Positions 34,301 to 42,875 of a DNA stretch of 64,000 nt are shown in pieces. The notes beneath the pieces were generated by a model. It was not told the origin of the DNA and made no database searches. It saw nothing but the letters and a program-made list of their open reading frames with translations. Both the position numbers and the translations under genes were made by a program. Each line of letters starts with the position of its first letter. Position 1 is the first letter of the stretch. The stretch is taken from assembly GCA_964523975.1 (NCBI GenBank), contig CAZGBM010000001.1, forward strand, positions 7,104 to 71,103, written 5' to 3'. The stretch comes from JAFGHJ01 sp964523975. GTDB taxonomy: Bacteria > Hydrothermota > UBA3072.

Positions 34301-37300
34301 TGACGAGAATTCGGGAACGGTAAATGAGTTTGGAGCGAAATTTTCCAAGCGGATTTACAAGAGTAGCGCGCCTACTTTAGCTTTAGAAAATATACTTGTT
34401 ATGGAAAATGGTCCGGGTTCATATCATTATAATACAGCTCTGGATAATCTTGGACTATCAAGGACACTTGTAACTTACTGGGACGAATTGCATATGGAAC
34501 TCAACAGTGGAACCCAGTGGGAGCTGGTTATTGTTAATTCCTATAGCAATATACCTTCGAACGAAATACTTGATTTGCTCAATGATTATCAAGCAGAAGG
34601 TGGACTTTTAATATATGCCGATTGGGCTCTTTACAACTATTCTTCGCACTCTTTACTTACAAGTTTAGGTATCGGTTTCGTTTCGGATTTTACAACGCCT
34701 TTAAACTTCTATGCCGTCAATACCGGGCATGTACTTTTTAATAATCCGAATGATATAGACAGTCTATACTGGACAGATAACCAGTATAACAGAGATGCTG
34801 AGATTGTTGACGTTCTTCCTGGTGCGACTCAACTGGCTTATCTCGAAGGTTATCCTGACAATGGAGCAATAGTGCTTAATGCGAGAAAGAACTGTCTGTT
34901 CAATGCTTTTCAGTCAATGAACTTTAACGTAGATGATGATGGCGATGAAAAACTCGACATTGTTGAACTTATAGAGAATGAGATTAGGTTCCTTTCGATG
35001 CGCTGGCTTTCGGTTGATCCATTCTCTGGCACCATTCCATCAGCCGATAGTGTACTTGTAGAAATTACATTTGACGCTACCAACCTTTATGGAGGGAACT
35101 ACTTTGCAGATATTATCATTACCAGTAATGACCCGGATGAGCCGAGAGTTAGGGTTCCTGCTCATTTGCATGTAACTGGGGTGCCTGATATTTCTGTTTC
35201 GGAAGACACCTTAAATTACGGTATTGTTTTCACTGGTTATTCTGCAACTGACACATTAATTATTGAAAATGTCGGGACCGATTCACTGAGTGTTAATGAC
35301 ATCTCGTCTGATAATCCTGATTTTACTGTAGATGTAACTAATTTTACCTTGGACCCCGGAAAAACGCATGGTATTGTGGTAACCTTTACGCCCGGCTCAC
35401 TGGGAATGGTTACGGGAACCTTGACCATCGATTGCGATGATCCGGATGAGCCAACTATAGATATTGCCTTACAGGGGGAATGTTTAGAACCACCGGACAT
35501 ATCGGTTTCGCCTGATTCTTTGAGAGATAGTCTGTTTACGGGCGAGACTTCAACCCATACTTTAACTATTTATAATACTGGCTTAAGTGAACTGATTTTT
35601 GATATTTTGATTGAAGGAGAGGGCGAGGCGGAACCTCTGGTATCTCTGAATACAAGAATGTCTATAGAGGACAAGAAGATAAATACTACGGGACCTCAAA
35701 AAAGTATAAGCGGTGAAACTGCTGCCGTAAATCAGTCAAATAGTCCTGTTCAATTATACAAATCTTCAAAAACAAGGGGAACGCAGGATATCGCGATACT
35801 TGGACCGGATGGCTCCGACAGTAATTTATATCTTGATGATATAGCTCGGTATTTGATAAACTCGGGGCAATTTTCTTCAGTAACAACTATAAATGGATAC
35901 CTGGTTACCCCTACCTTAGCTGAACTGAAAACATTTGATGCAGTAGGTGCCTTTGGTTGGTATGGCTGGAATGACGCAGTTGCTGTTGGTGATATACTGG
36001 CGGATTATGTTGATGCAGGAGGTAATCTTTTTATTGCCTTTGCAGCAAATGGAACCGGAGGCGATTGGATGATTGAAGGTCGGTTTGATACTGAAAATTA
36101 TTGGTTGATTTCTCCATATTCTTATAATGGAGGAACTTCCTATCATATGGGTAACGTTTATGAACCAGATCATCCCATTATGGATGGGGTAAGTACGTTA
36201 ATTTCAAGATCAAAATTGAACAGCGGAACTTCTGTTAGTCCCGGCACAACTTTACTGGCGGAGTTCCTAGATGGAACACCGCTTGCCGCTATTAATAAAG
36301 TAGGATATAGCCGACGTGTTGATATAAGTTTTCCGTTTTTCACCTCCGCTGTAAGTAATTGGGGAATAGATACGACCTCGGACACAAAACTGTTGATAAT
36401 CAATGCACTTGATTGGGTTATGGGTTCTGACTGGCTTTCCGAAAATCCCACCACAGACACTGTTCCCCCAGGTGATAGCGTAAAGATAGAAATAACTTTT
36501 GACGCAACTGGCCTATACGGTGGTGATTATTTTTCAAACATCATTATTGCCAGTAACGACCCGGACGAGCCGGGAGTTGTTGTTCCCGCTCACTTACATG
36601 TAACAGGAGTGCCCGATATAGATGTTTCAGAAGATACTTTAGATTACGGTATTGTTTTCGCTGGTTCTTCTGTTACCGATACGTTAATCATTTCAAATAA
36701 AGGAACCGATACGCTAACAATAAGTAATATTGCAACTGATTACTATAATTTTATTATTGATACTACAAATTTTACCTTAAATCCCAAAGAATCTCAGAAA
36801 GTTCTGATAACATTTACACCAATCTCACTGGGAACGATTATAAGAGTCTTAAGGATTTATTGCGATGACCCGGATGAATCAACTGTAACATTATTTCTGC
36901 GAGGGGAATGCTTAGAACCACCGGATATATCGGTTTCGCCTAATTCTTTGAATGATACTCTATCCGAAGGTGAAATATCCAGACATATTTTGGCGATTTA
37001 TAATACAGGTGCAAGTGATTTGAATTTTAACATTACGATTGAGAAATCGGATTCATCTGGGGTAAAATCGGCAAAAAATAGCAAACAGCCTATAGCCTTA
37101 TCTTCCTCTGTTATTCGTGAGTCTTCTATATTAAGCCTCGAAGAGACGGCCGAACATACACCTTTTGATTTCCACAGTACTCCTCGTCAATTTGCTCCAC
37201 CAATGATATTTAGAGATAATTTTGAAGATGGCAATTATGACGGCTGGCTTAGCGGAGAAGGCTCAGGTACAAAGGAAGTTACGAATTCTACAGCCGCTAA

Positions 37301-38249
37301 TGGAACAGTATATAGTTACCATGAGTACAATTCTCCGGACGGATACCATTTCAGCGGAATTTATCGCCAACTTGGCGCTGTACAACCTGGTTATATTAGT
37401 TTTTATATCCGTTCCGGGTCTACTACTACACATGATGCCTATTTTGTACTACAAAATAGCACTGGTTATGACGCAATCTGGTTTTTCGCAAAAGGAGGCG
37501 GATATCTTTATGTCAATTCAAATGTTGGTGGAGACGAAACGTATGCATATACCGCCGAAACATGGTATCATATCGAGTTTAAAAATATTGATTTCATTAC
37601 AAAAACTTTTGACTACTATGTCAATGAAAACATGGTAAAGGCAAGTATTCCCTTCCGAGATGCTCAGTATATTGAAGACTTTGACCATCTGGATATTTAC
37701 AATTTTAGCGGTGGTTCGCAGGCTTGGTGGGATGAGATTTTAATTTTGACAGGAGAGTTCCCTACCTGGGTCGTGGTTGATACCCTTTCGGGTACAATTT
37801 CATCAGGTGACAGTGTTAATATAGAGGTTACTTTTGATGCGACAGGTTTAGACATCGGCTATTATTTCGCAGAAATCATTATTGAAAGTAACGATCCGGA
37901 TAATCTCCAAGTAATTGTTCCAGCTCATTTGCATGTACTTGGCAGCGGGATAGAAGAAAGGGCGATTCCGAAAGTCTTCTCTATTTCTCAAAACTATCCT
38001 AACCCATTCAATCGCCAAACAACGATAATGTACGGATGCCCGAAAAGTTCCAAAGTTGAGATTCGAATTTTCGACATTACGGGAAGGTTGGTAGCAACTC
38101 TTGTGAATAGAGAAGTCGAAGCCGGATATCACGAAGTAATCTGGAACGGATGCACCGATTCCGGCAATAAAGTTGTAGGTGGTATATATTTCTATAAAAT
38201 GAAGACAAGTGACTTTATGGCAACTAAGAAGATGATTCTTTTACGGTAA
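31353..38249 (+). CDS. Giant secreted C25 (gingipain-type) cysteine protease with inserted-module repeats and YPNPFN sorting domain
   Basis: A 2298-residue exported protein. It has a signal peptide (IFLFFFALIASAG), then a C25 propeptide-like region to about 200. The C25 protease domain spans about 220-600 with His458 in LIGHGNEYG and Cys495 in SIACMSGG, the expected catalytic pair. After an Ig-like stretch, three long repeats begin near 814, 1277 and 1753. Each has a choice-of-anchor-D module (PDIxVSxDTL...), a second module (EPPDISxSPxS), an unrelated insert (about 960-1215, 1410-1690, 1950-2135), and a closing segment (SGTIPxxDSV...AHLHV). The C-terminal 85 residues carry YPNPFN at 2215-2220 and the FlgD/T9SS-type fold. 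It is probably surface-displayed or secreted. Confidence 0.92.
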   Translation: MKILCKKEVIFLFFFALIASAGVIQKELTFDKNDISFAKIDKYDFIRLKGCESTVETGAPSLPRASFSLLIPQGAEVIDVEVISVDKEVISGEYDIYPTQHPQPFIKGKVFPFVEPDKNIYTQATPYPEKIIESSHTGSMSGYRLASLLIYPIQYIPKDKQLIFYSRIKFRVTYKENVRSLNTKTEKQKMIFEERVKKLVLNPEDIGMSEPSVGLSGSLALLSDTVEYVIVTTSSLKEPFQELADWKTKKGIPARVVTLDSIYANYSGVDNAEKVRNFIIDANSSWGTIWVLLGGQCDYEWGQEIVPRRNVWYVTSGGGNYNDEDTIPSDLYFSDLDGNWNADGDGVFGESTDDVDFYSDVFVGRAPVRTLAQAEIFVNKVLTYEKNPPSGYQKKILLPAAYLWPFIYDERTSQEAISNIVPSDWQVTKMYERDGNLIHSTFVDSVRAGFGFAHLIGHGNEYGVYTYYADAYINSDDMDALGNGDLLGIHNSIACMSGGLDLVPDGDCFAEHYLTPSTGGSFSIMNSRYGWGQPPNMGPSEHIDTCFYHEIFRENYLYHDHIGVAHAFSKDGYVPQVTWSSLWPWCIYELNLFGDPEMPLWTDTPAKLTVTHDFVIPVGGSSFAVNVTDGGSGVEDALVCLYKEGEVYERGYTDASGNLTLTLSPPPASLGLMCCTVTKSNYLPYEDSVDVISPFGPWVIFDSYSVLDISGNNDGNVDPGENIKLWLIVHNVGLDTAYSITGILRTTDSYVIIADSMEGFGDIPPDSFLSSLEDFDFDVALECPANHVITFELVVRDINDSTWVSCFSVPISTPDITVSADTIIFDTVFVDYSDTLELLVNNIGRDTLVISDITSDNIDYSIDITGFNLPPNESQPVRVIFAPASEGSSTGNLTVASNDLDEPSLTVFLRGEGLEPPDISFSPDSVSDSLFAGETTTHTLTIYNTGESELNFDISIMELLSTTKAPNISFKVTEFKSNKIAIPDENSGTVNEFGAKFSKRIYKSSAPTLALENILVMENGPGSYHYNTALDNLGLSRTLVTYWDELHMELNSGTQWELVIVNSYSNIPSNEILDLLNDYQAEGGLLIYADWALYNYSSHSLLTSLGIGFVSDFTTPLNFYAVNTGHVLFNNPNDIDSLYWTDNQYNRDAEIVDVLPGATQLAYLEGYPDNGAIVLNARKNCLFNAFQSMNFNVDDDGDEKLDIVELIENEIRFLSMRWLSVDPFSGTIPSADSVLVEITFDATNLYGGNYFADIIITSNDPDEPRVRVPAHLHVTGVPDISVSEDTLNYGIVFTGYSATDTLIIENVGTDSLSVNDISSDNPDFTVDVTNFTLDPGKTHGIVVTFTPGSLGMVTGTLTIDCDDPDEPTIDIALQGECLEPPDISVSPDSLRDSLFTGETSTHTLTIYNTGLSELIFDILIEGEGEAEPLVSLNTRMSIEDKKINTTGPQKSISGETAAVNQSNSPVQLYKSSKTRGTQDIAILGPDGSDSNLYLDDIARYLINSGQFSSVTTINGYLVTPTLAELKTFDAVGAFGWYGWNDAVAVGDILADYVDAGGNLFIAFAANGTGGDWMIEGRFDTENYWLISPYSYNGGTSYHMGNVYEPDHPIMDGVSTLISRSKLNSGTSVSPGTTLLAEFLDGTPLAAINKVGYSRRVDISFPFFTSAVSNWGIDTTSDTKLLIINALDWVMGSDWLSENPTTDTVPPGDSVKIEITFDATGLYGGDYFSNIIIASNDPDEPGVVVPAHLHVTGVPDIDVSEDTLDYGIVFAGSSVTDTLIISNKGTDTLTISNIATDYYNFIIDTTNFTLNPKESQKVLITFTPISLGTIIRVLRIYCDDPDESTVTLFLRGECLEPPDISVSPNSLNDTLSEGEISRHILAIYNTGASDLNFNITIEKSDSSGVKSAKNSKQPIALSSSVIRESSILSLEETAEHTPFDFHSTPRQFAPPMIFRDNFEDGNYDGWLSGEGSGTKEVTNSTAANGTVYSYHEYNSPDGYHFSGIYRQLGAVQPGYISFYIRSGSTTTHDAYFVLQNSTGYDAIWFFAKGGGYLYVNSNVGGDETYAYTAETWYHIEFKNIDFITKTFDYYVNENMVKASIPFRDAQYIEDFDHLDIYNFSGGSQAWWDEILILTGEFPTWVVVDTLSGTISSGDSVNIEVTFDATGLDIGYYFAEIIIESNDPDNLQVIVPAHLHVLGSGIEERAIPKVFSISQNYPNPFNRQTTIMYGCPKSSKVEIRIFDITGRLVATLVNREVEAGYHEVIWNGCTDSGNKVVGGIYFYKMKTSDFMATKKMILLR

Positions 38250-38265
38250 GCAGGAAAAAATTACA

Positions 38266-38961
38266 TCATTTTCTACCTACAGGCATTATATATAAAGGAA
38301 CCTCTTCCTTCAAATCCAGGAGTTCTTTAACCTTATCATCCCAGAAAGCGCCCACCACAACGGTCCCTAAACCTAAAGCTTCTGCCTGCAGGTAAACATT
38401 TTGAGCTGCATGCCCGGCTTCCATATATGTATATCTGATACCTCTTTCTCCATATTTTTTTGTTATTCTATCGTAAACTCCTGAAATTACTATATCTACA
38501 GCACCATTTTTAACGCAAGATTGATCGAGCGCAGCAAACGAAAGAGCTGATCTAAAGTCACCATTCTTCATTTTAACAATTTCATGGCTAAAAGGAAGAT
38601 ACCTGTATATCCCTTCTTGGAGCGAAAACACTTTCCCTACAACAGCAAAGATTTCAAGAGGATAAAGTGCACCGGCAGAAGGAACTGTTCTAAAATTTCT
38701 TTCTTTGTCTGTGATTCCCTGCACCGACCACAAAAGTTGTGAAAGCTCGCTTAAATCGATCGGTTTATTGAGATAATTTCTGATTGACCTTCTATTTAAT
38801 ATGGCTTCTTCAACCGAAACCTGACTTTTATATCTAGGCTCTGGTAGTTTTATTGTATTTTTCTTTCCGGGCATTGTTTCACCTCCTGAGATTCTTAAAA
38901 AAGTTACAAAAAAAGACGAAAAAGCGGCTAATATAACTATGATTTTCACAAATTTTTTCAT
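38266..38961 (-). CDS. SagB/ThcOx-type nitroreductase-family protein, exported
   Basis: FMN-dependent oxidoreductase of the SagB-like nitroreductase family. It starts with a hydrophobic signal (IIVILAAFSSFFVTFL), then RRSIRNYLNKPIDLSELSQLLWS and the FMN-binding segment TVPSAGALYPLEIF. Later come RYTYMEAGHAAQNVYLQAEALGLG and GAFWDDKVKELL. At 231 residues it is the single-domain form. No cyclodehydratase or RiPP precursor gene is nearby, so a peptide-modifying role is not supported. A TTGCCT/TATTAT promoter with a 17-base spacer and a GGGAGG site precede ATG 38961. Confidence 0.88.
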   Translation of the reverse strand: MKKFVKIIVILAAFSSFFVTFLRISGGETMPGKKNTIKLPEPRYKSQVSVEEAILNRRSIRNYLNKPIDLSELSQLLWSVQGITDKERNFRTVPSAGALYPLEIFAVVGKVFSLQEGIYRYLPFSHEIVKMKNGDFRSALSFAALDQSCVKNGAVDIVISGVYDRITKKYGERGIRYTYMEAGHAAQNVYLQAEALGLGTVVVGAFWDDKVKELLDLKEEVPLYIMPVGRK

Positions 38962-39080
38962 ATAAACCTCCCTAATTAATAATAAACTAATAAGATACTT
39001 TAGGCAAGAGTTAATCGCCTGAAAAAAATATAAAAACCATAATTGGTAACTTCCAATAACAATAATTCTCTATAACAAGC

Positions 39081-39108
39081 TTGACAAATCTGATTTTTTA
39101 CTTAAAAT
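39081..39108 (+). promoter_or_regulatory. Promoter of the MBL hydrolase gene
   Basis: TTGACA (39081-39086), 16-base spacer, TAAAAT (39103-39108). ATG 39115 begins 6 bases after the -10 box and lacks a Shine-Dalgarno sequence, as expected for a leaderless mRNA. Confidence 0.7.
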
Positions 39109-39114
39109 TATAAC

Positions 39115-39945
39115 ATGAAAATTAAAGTTCTGGGAACAAGAGGTTCTATCCCGACACCCGGTAAGGAAACAATTAAATACGGCGGCAACACAACATGCAT
39201 AGATCTGACTATAAACAGTGGAAAAAAAATAATCATTGATGCGGGCTCGGGAATCAGGCTTCTTTCGAAAGAGATTATTTCAAAAAAAATAAATCATATC
39301 GACCTATTTCTTACCCACTCTCATTGGGACCATATACAGGGCTTCCCCTTTTTCGTCCCCATTTATAATCCCAATTTCTCAATAAAGATATTCGCTGCTT
39401 CTCCCACCTATGAAAAATTAGTGGATATCCTCAAAGGTCAAATGAAACACCTTTATTATCCTGTTCCATTTAGAAAAATCGGAGCTAAAATCGAATTCGA
39501 AAAGATAAGAAAATCCGGTATTTCGATTGACGGTGTAAAAATCAGTTCGATATTAACAAACCATCCTCTCGACACTCATGCTTTCAAGTTTGAAGAAAAC
39601 GGGAAAACATTTGTATTTATGAGCGATAACGAACTTGACCATCAGGATATTGCTACTGTGCCATATGAAAAACATCTGAATTTTGTAAATAACGCCGATA
39701 TTCTTTTCCACGACGCACAGTACGAAAAACCGGAGATAGATAAGCATAAAGGGTGGGGACATTCCTCGTGGGAGCAAACTGTTTCTTTCGCAAAAGAAGC
39801 AAAAATAAAAATGCTTTACTTAACTCATTACGATCCGTCAAAAAAAGACAAACAAATAGATAAAATCCTAAAGATAGCTAATAAATTATCCGGCAAAGGA
39901 TTAAAAGTAAAGGGCGCTCAAGAAGACAAAGAAATTAAATTATAA
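39115..39945 (+). CDS. MBL-fold metallohydrolase
   Basis: A 276-residue metallo-beta-lactamase fold protein close to the RNase Z/PhnP/cyclic phosphodiesterase side of the superfamily. The sequence starts with MKIKVLGTRGSIPTP. Metal ligands are H68, H70, D72 and H73 in THSHWDHIQG, with further ligands in NHPLDTHAF, MSDNELDHQD and LTHYDPS. The GNTTCI motif is typical of this subgroup. It is encoded 33 bases before a response regulator with an HD-GYP phosphodiesterase, so a role in nucleotide second-messenger turnover is possible but not shown. Confidence 0.9.
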   Translation: MKIKVLGTRGSIPTPGKETIKYGGNTTCIDLTINSGKKIIIDAGSGIRLLSKEIISKKINHIDLFLTHSHWDHIQGFPFFVPIYNPNFSIKIFAASPTYEKLVDILKGQMKHLYYPVPFRKIGAKIEFEKIRKSGISIDGVKISSILTNHPLDTHAFKFEENGKTFVFMSDNELDHQDIATVPYEKHLNFVNNADILFHDAQYEKPEIDKHKGWGHSSWEQTVSFAKEAKIKMLYLTHYDPSKKDKQIDKILKIANKLSGKGLKVKGAQEDKEIKL

Positions 39946-39978
39946 AAACTCCTAAATTGAACATTTAATTTATGTTTT

Positions 39979-40977
39979 ATGAAAATTTTATTAGCAGATG
40001 ATGATAAGAAAATATTAAGTTCACTTTCAAATATTCTTTCTCTCCAGGGACACCATTGCAAAACCACTTCAGATGGTTACGAAGCAGTTACTGAGTATAA
40101 AAAAAACATCTATGATTGTATACTTCTTGATATTGAGATGCCTATAATGAACGGTATAGAAGCAGCAAAAACGCTGATTAGCATAAATCCTGATGTATCA
40201 ATAATAATGGTTACGGCATTCAAAGACATTGACATAATAAGAAGTACCATGCGAGTAGGCGTATTTGACTATCTTGTAAAACCCGTTTTCCCCGAAGAAA
40301 TTGTAAGAGTCCTCGAAAAAGTAAAAGAAAGAAATTTTCTCCTGCAAATAAAAAAAGATTATCAAATAGAGTTGGAAAAAAAGATTAAGGAACAACGCGA
40401 AAAAATTGAAAGGAAAATGTTAGATACCATTACCTCTCTGGTCAATGCTCTCGAAACAAAAGATCCCTATCAGGAAGGGCACTCAAAACAGGTTAAAGAA
40501 ATTGCTCTAAAAATTGCAGATAAGCTTGGCTATTCCAAAAAAGAAAAAGAAATGCTTGGATACGCATCTTTGATTCATGATATAGGTAAAGTCGGCATAC
40601 CCGATTCTATATTAATGAAACCTAATACTCTAACAGAAAAGGAATATGACATAATGAAAAAACACCCGGAAATAGGTAACTTCATAATTAATCCAGCTAT
40701 CGGAAATAAAAAAATACTAAACGCCGTCCTTCATCATCATGAAAGATTTGACGGTGAAGGTTTTCCGGAAAGACTAAAAGGGAAAAATATTCCCCAATCA
40801 GCAAGGATACTTGCTATTGCAGATTCTTTAAGTGCAATGTTATCAAAAAGACCCTACCGAAAAGGACTCGAAAAAAAACACATTATAAAAGAACTAATAA
40901 CTAATTCCGGAACTCAATTTGATCCGGAATTAGTTGAAATAAGTCTAAACCTTATAAGAGAAAATAAAATCAAGTAA
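39979..40977 (+). CDS. Response regulator with HD-GYP output domain
   Basis: A 332-residue two-domain protein. The receiver (1-120) has acidic residues in LLADDDKKI, phosphoacceptor Asp51 in ILLDIEMP, Thr in MVTAFKD and Lys in YLVKPVFP. A coiled linker (about 120-145) leads to an HD-GYP domain with EGHSKQV, SLIHDIGKVGIPD and LHHHERFDGEGFPERLKG. It probably hydrolyses cyclic di-GMP or a related cyclic dinucleotide upon phosphorylation. No cognate sensor kinase is adjacent; the kinase-like gene at 41062 is divergent in direction and incomplete. The start has no clear ribosome-binding site. Confidence 0.93.
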   Translation: MKILLADDDKKILSSLSNILSLQGHHCKTTSDGYEAVTEYKKNIYDCILLDIEMPIMNGIEAAKTLISINPDVSIIMVTAFKDIDIIRSTMRVGVFDYLVKPVFPEEIVRVLEKVKERNFLLQIKKDYQIELEKKIKEQREKIERKMLDTITSLVNALETKDPYQEGHSKQVKEIALKIADKLGYSKKEKEMLGYASLIHDIGKVGIPDSILMKPNTLTEKEYDIMKKHPEIGNFIINPAIGNKKILNAVLHHHERFDGEGFPERLKGKNIPQSARILAIADSLSAMLSKRPYRKGLEKKHIIKELITNSGTQFDPELVEISLNLIRENKIK

Positions 40978-41061
40978 AAATTCTGAAAATTATTATACAC
41001 AAATAAGTTAAGTCAATTTTTATTTTTCGACTAAAATCCTGTATCTAAAATTATAACCAAA

Positions 41062-41604
41062 TTATACTTCGTCAGGTCGCGAAAATTCAATAGATATTTT
41101 CTTATCAACGACAGACACCTCTCCACCCACTCTACTAAGCGTTTTTTTCATGGCATAAAATGGGAGAAATTCAATGTTACCGGAAAGTTCCTGAAAAGCA
41201 CTAACAGATAATTTGGTAAAAGAAGGAGAAACAAAACTGATAAGACAACTCTTATCCGTCACATTAACAGATAAATCATAATTACCGCCACAAAATTCGA
41301 TCAAGGTATCAAAAACAAAAATGAGTTTTTCTTTATCTATCTCCAAAACACAAGAATTTTCGGTTTTTATATTATAATTCTCTTCTATAAATTTACCTAT
41401 TTCCACTTCTTCCAAATTAAGATTTCTATATTTTAAATAAGGTTCATAAAGCATCTGTAGTTCTTTTGTTTCTTCGTCTAAATCATTAAGTATGTTTTCT
41501 TCAATTAATCCTCGCAACGCTACAATGAATTGCTGAATTCCTCTGACCTTATGATCTATTGTCGAAAGTATCTCTACGGTAACTATTTTGTGAAATTTTT
41601 CCAT
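41062..41604 (-). CDS. Histidine-kinase-like protein (DHp-like helix plus degenerate ATPase half)
   Basis: A 180-residue protein. The N-terminal segment ILSTIDHKVRGIQQFI resembles the phosphoacceptor helix of kinases or phosphotransfer proteins, with one His in a TIDHKV context, and a second helix follows. The C-terminal half (ENSCVLEIDKEKLIFVFDTLIEF and LSRVGGEVSVVDKKISIEFSRP) has the secondary-structure pattern of an HATPase_c domain but lacks a recognisable N/G1/G2 box set. The start was placed at ATG 41604 because a promoter lies inside any longer frame and GGAG precedes this ATG. It resembles ChpT/Spo0B-type phosphotransferases in layout; this is speculative. Confidence 0.55.
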   Translation of the reverse strand: MEKFHKIVTVEILSTIDHKVRGIQQFIVALRGLIEENILNDLDEETKELQMLYEPYLKYRNLNLEEVEIGKFIEENYNIKTENSCVLEIDKEKLIFVFDTLIEFCGGNYDLSVNVTDKSCLISFVSPSFTKLSVSAFQELSGNIEFLPFYAMKKTLSRVGGEVSVVDKKISIEFSRPDEV

Positions 41605-41606
41605 TT

Positions 41607-41657
41607 CTCCGTATTCCATATACAAAAACAATATACGAAAAAAACCCAATATGTCAA
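41607..41657 (-). promoter_or_regulatory. Promoter and ribosome-binding site of the kinase-like gene
   Basis: On the minus strand: TTGACA (41652-41657), 16-base spacer, TATATT (41630-41635), and GGAG (41607-41610) just before ATG 41604. Because the -10 box lies in the reading frame upstream, the longer start at 41664 is excluded. Confidence 0.65.
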
Positions 41658-41683
41658 GAGCCAAATTAGGGAAAAACCTAATA

Positions 41684-42841
41684 TTATTTTAATTCCTTTC
41701 TAATAACCTTTGTTTCGGAAAAAAGTCTTTCAATTTTTTTTCTGTAAGACTCATCTAAATCTTTATCTCTTCTCCGCATAACTTTAATGGCTGTATCGAT
41801 AGCTTTATCCACCTTATATTCTTCCATGTCTCCCCCCCACCAGCTAAAAGGAGGTACATATTTAGGAGGAAAACCTCTTCCAAACAAATTACAAAAAGGT
41901 TCAACAATTGTGCCCGTATTAAAAGAGGTATTGATAGCGGTTTTCGAGTGATCTCCAATTATCAATCCAAGAAACTGCATACCTGTCTCGTAACGTTTTC
42001 CCTCTAAGACAACACTTATTTTACTATAATTATTTTTTAAATCGGAATTAGTTGTACCTGCTCCCAAATTCACCCATTCACCAACAAAAGCATGTCCAAG
42101 AAAACCTACATGCTGTTTATTAGAATAACCCTGAAATATACTGCCTTCAATCTCACCTGAAGCTTTCACTAACTCACCAATCGCCACAATATCCAAAAGA
42201 CTTGCGGGCTTGATTTTAGAACGCTTACCTATATAAGCAGGACCTTTGACACAACAATGGCTTTCAATAACCACACCGTCATCAATCCAGATCGGAGCAT
42301 CTTCCGCATTTAAAACAACGTACTCCGCAAGCTCCACACCATTACCTATATAAACATTTTTCTTATTTCTTATACTAACAAAATTCCCTATCGGACTTAA
42401 AATTTCACCTAAAGACAAATCTTTACTTAAGTCCGTATTCAATCTTTCCGAGAGACCAGCTATTACGTCCCATATAAAATTATAAGCAGGTATTTCCTTT
42501 GTAATTACATTGAACCCACTAAAATTTTTATCTTCAATAATTTTATTACCTCTGTACCCAAGAATATCACCGTCGTTATTAATAACACATGTATTTCTGT
42601 CCAGATCATTAAAAAAACTAAAGTCCCTTAACCTCGCATTCAAAAAAAGAGTATCGTCCTTCACTTTAAATTTGTCCCCGTAATCCTTTCTTAAAGAAAG
42701 GGTTGACGGTTTTATCTTGAATTGCAGAAACACCCTTTCTTTCTGTGTCCACCTACCGGTCCTGATCTCATCGACTGTACGCAATCTTGCAATAGGAAAG
42801 AAATTGCTGACTTTTTCATCCTCAAATAAAACAATCTTCAT
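41684..42841 (-). CDS. GlmU-like sugar nucleotidyltransferase/acyltransferase, Bacteroidetes type
   Basis: A 385-residue protein resembling the alternative GlmU family of Bacteroidetes-type bacteria: a short nucleotidyltransferase-like N-terminal domain and a C-terminal left-handed beta helix. The sequence begins MKIVLFEDEKVSNFFPIARLRTVDEIRTG, and helix repeats include YIGNGVELAEYVVLNAEDAPIWIDDGV. Conserved segments include NLGAGTTNSDLKNNY and GDHSKTAINTSFNTGT. It probably makes an activated amino sugar for the envelope, alongside nagB at 47.8 kb. The typical LxxGxGTRM loop of GlmU is absent, so nucleotidyl transfer activity is unproven. Confidence 0.87.
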   Translation of the reverse strand: MKIVLFEDEKVSNFFPIARLRTVDEIRTGRWTQKERVFLQFKIKPSTLSLRKDYGDKFKVKDDTLFLNARLRDFSFFNDLDRNTCVINNDGDILGYRGNKIIEDKNFSGFNVITKEIPAYNFIWDVIAGLSERLNTDLSKDLSLGEILSPIGNFVSIRNKKNVYIGNGVELAEYVVLNAEDAPIWIDDGVVIESHCCVKGPAYIGKRSKIKPASLLDIVAIGELVKASGEIEGSIFQGYSNKQHVGFLGHAFVGEWVNLGAGTTNSDLKNNYSKISVVLEGKRYETGMQFLGLIIGDHSKTAINTSFNTGTIVEPFCNLFGRGFPPKYVPPFSWWGGDMEEYKVDKAIDTAIKVMRRRDKDLDESYRKKIERLFSETKVIRKELK

Positions 42842-42875
42842 AGTTGTATTTTATTGAATTAAGAGCATAAGTCAA
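42842..42875 (-). promoter_or_regulatory. Promoter of the GlmU-like gene
   Basis: On the minus strand, TTGACT (42870-42875), 16-base spacer, TAAAAT (42848-42853), and ATG 6 bases later. The -35 box lies in the last codons of the upstream gene. A leaderless mRNA is expected. Confidence 0.65.

Noticed and set aside
38266..38961. RiPP (thiazole/oxazole) biosynthesis locus around the SagB-like gene
   Set aside because: No YcaO, no precursor peptide and no leader-binding protein nearby; the protein carries its own export signal.
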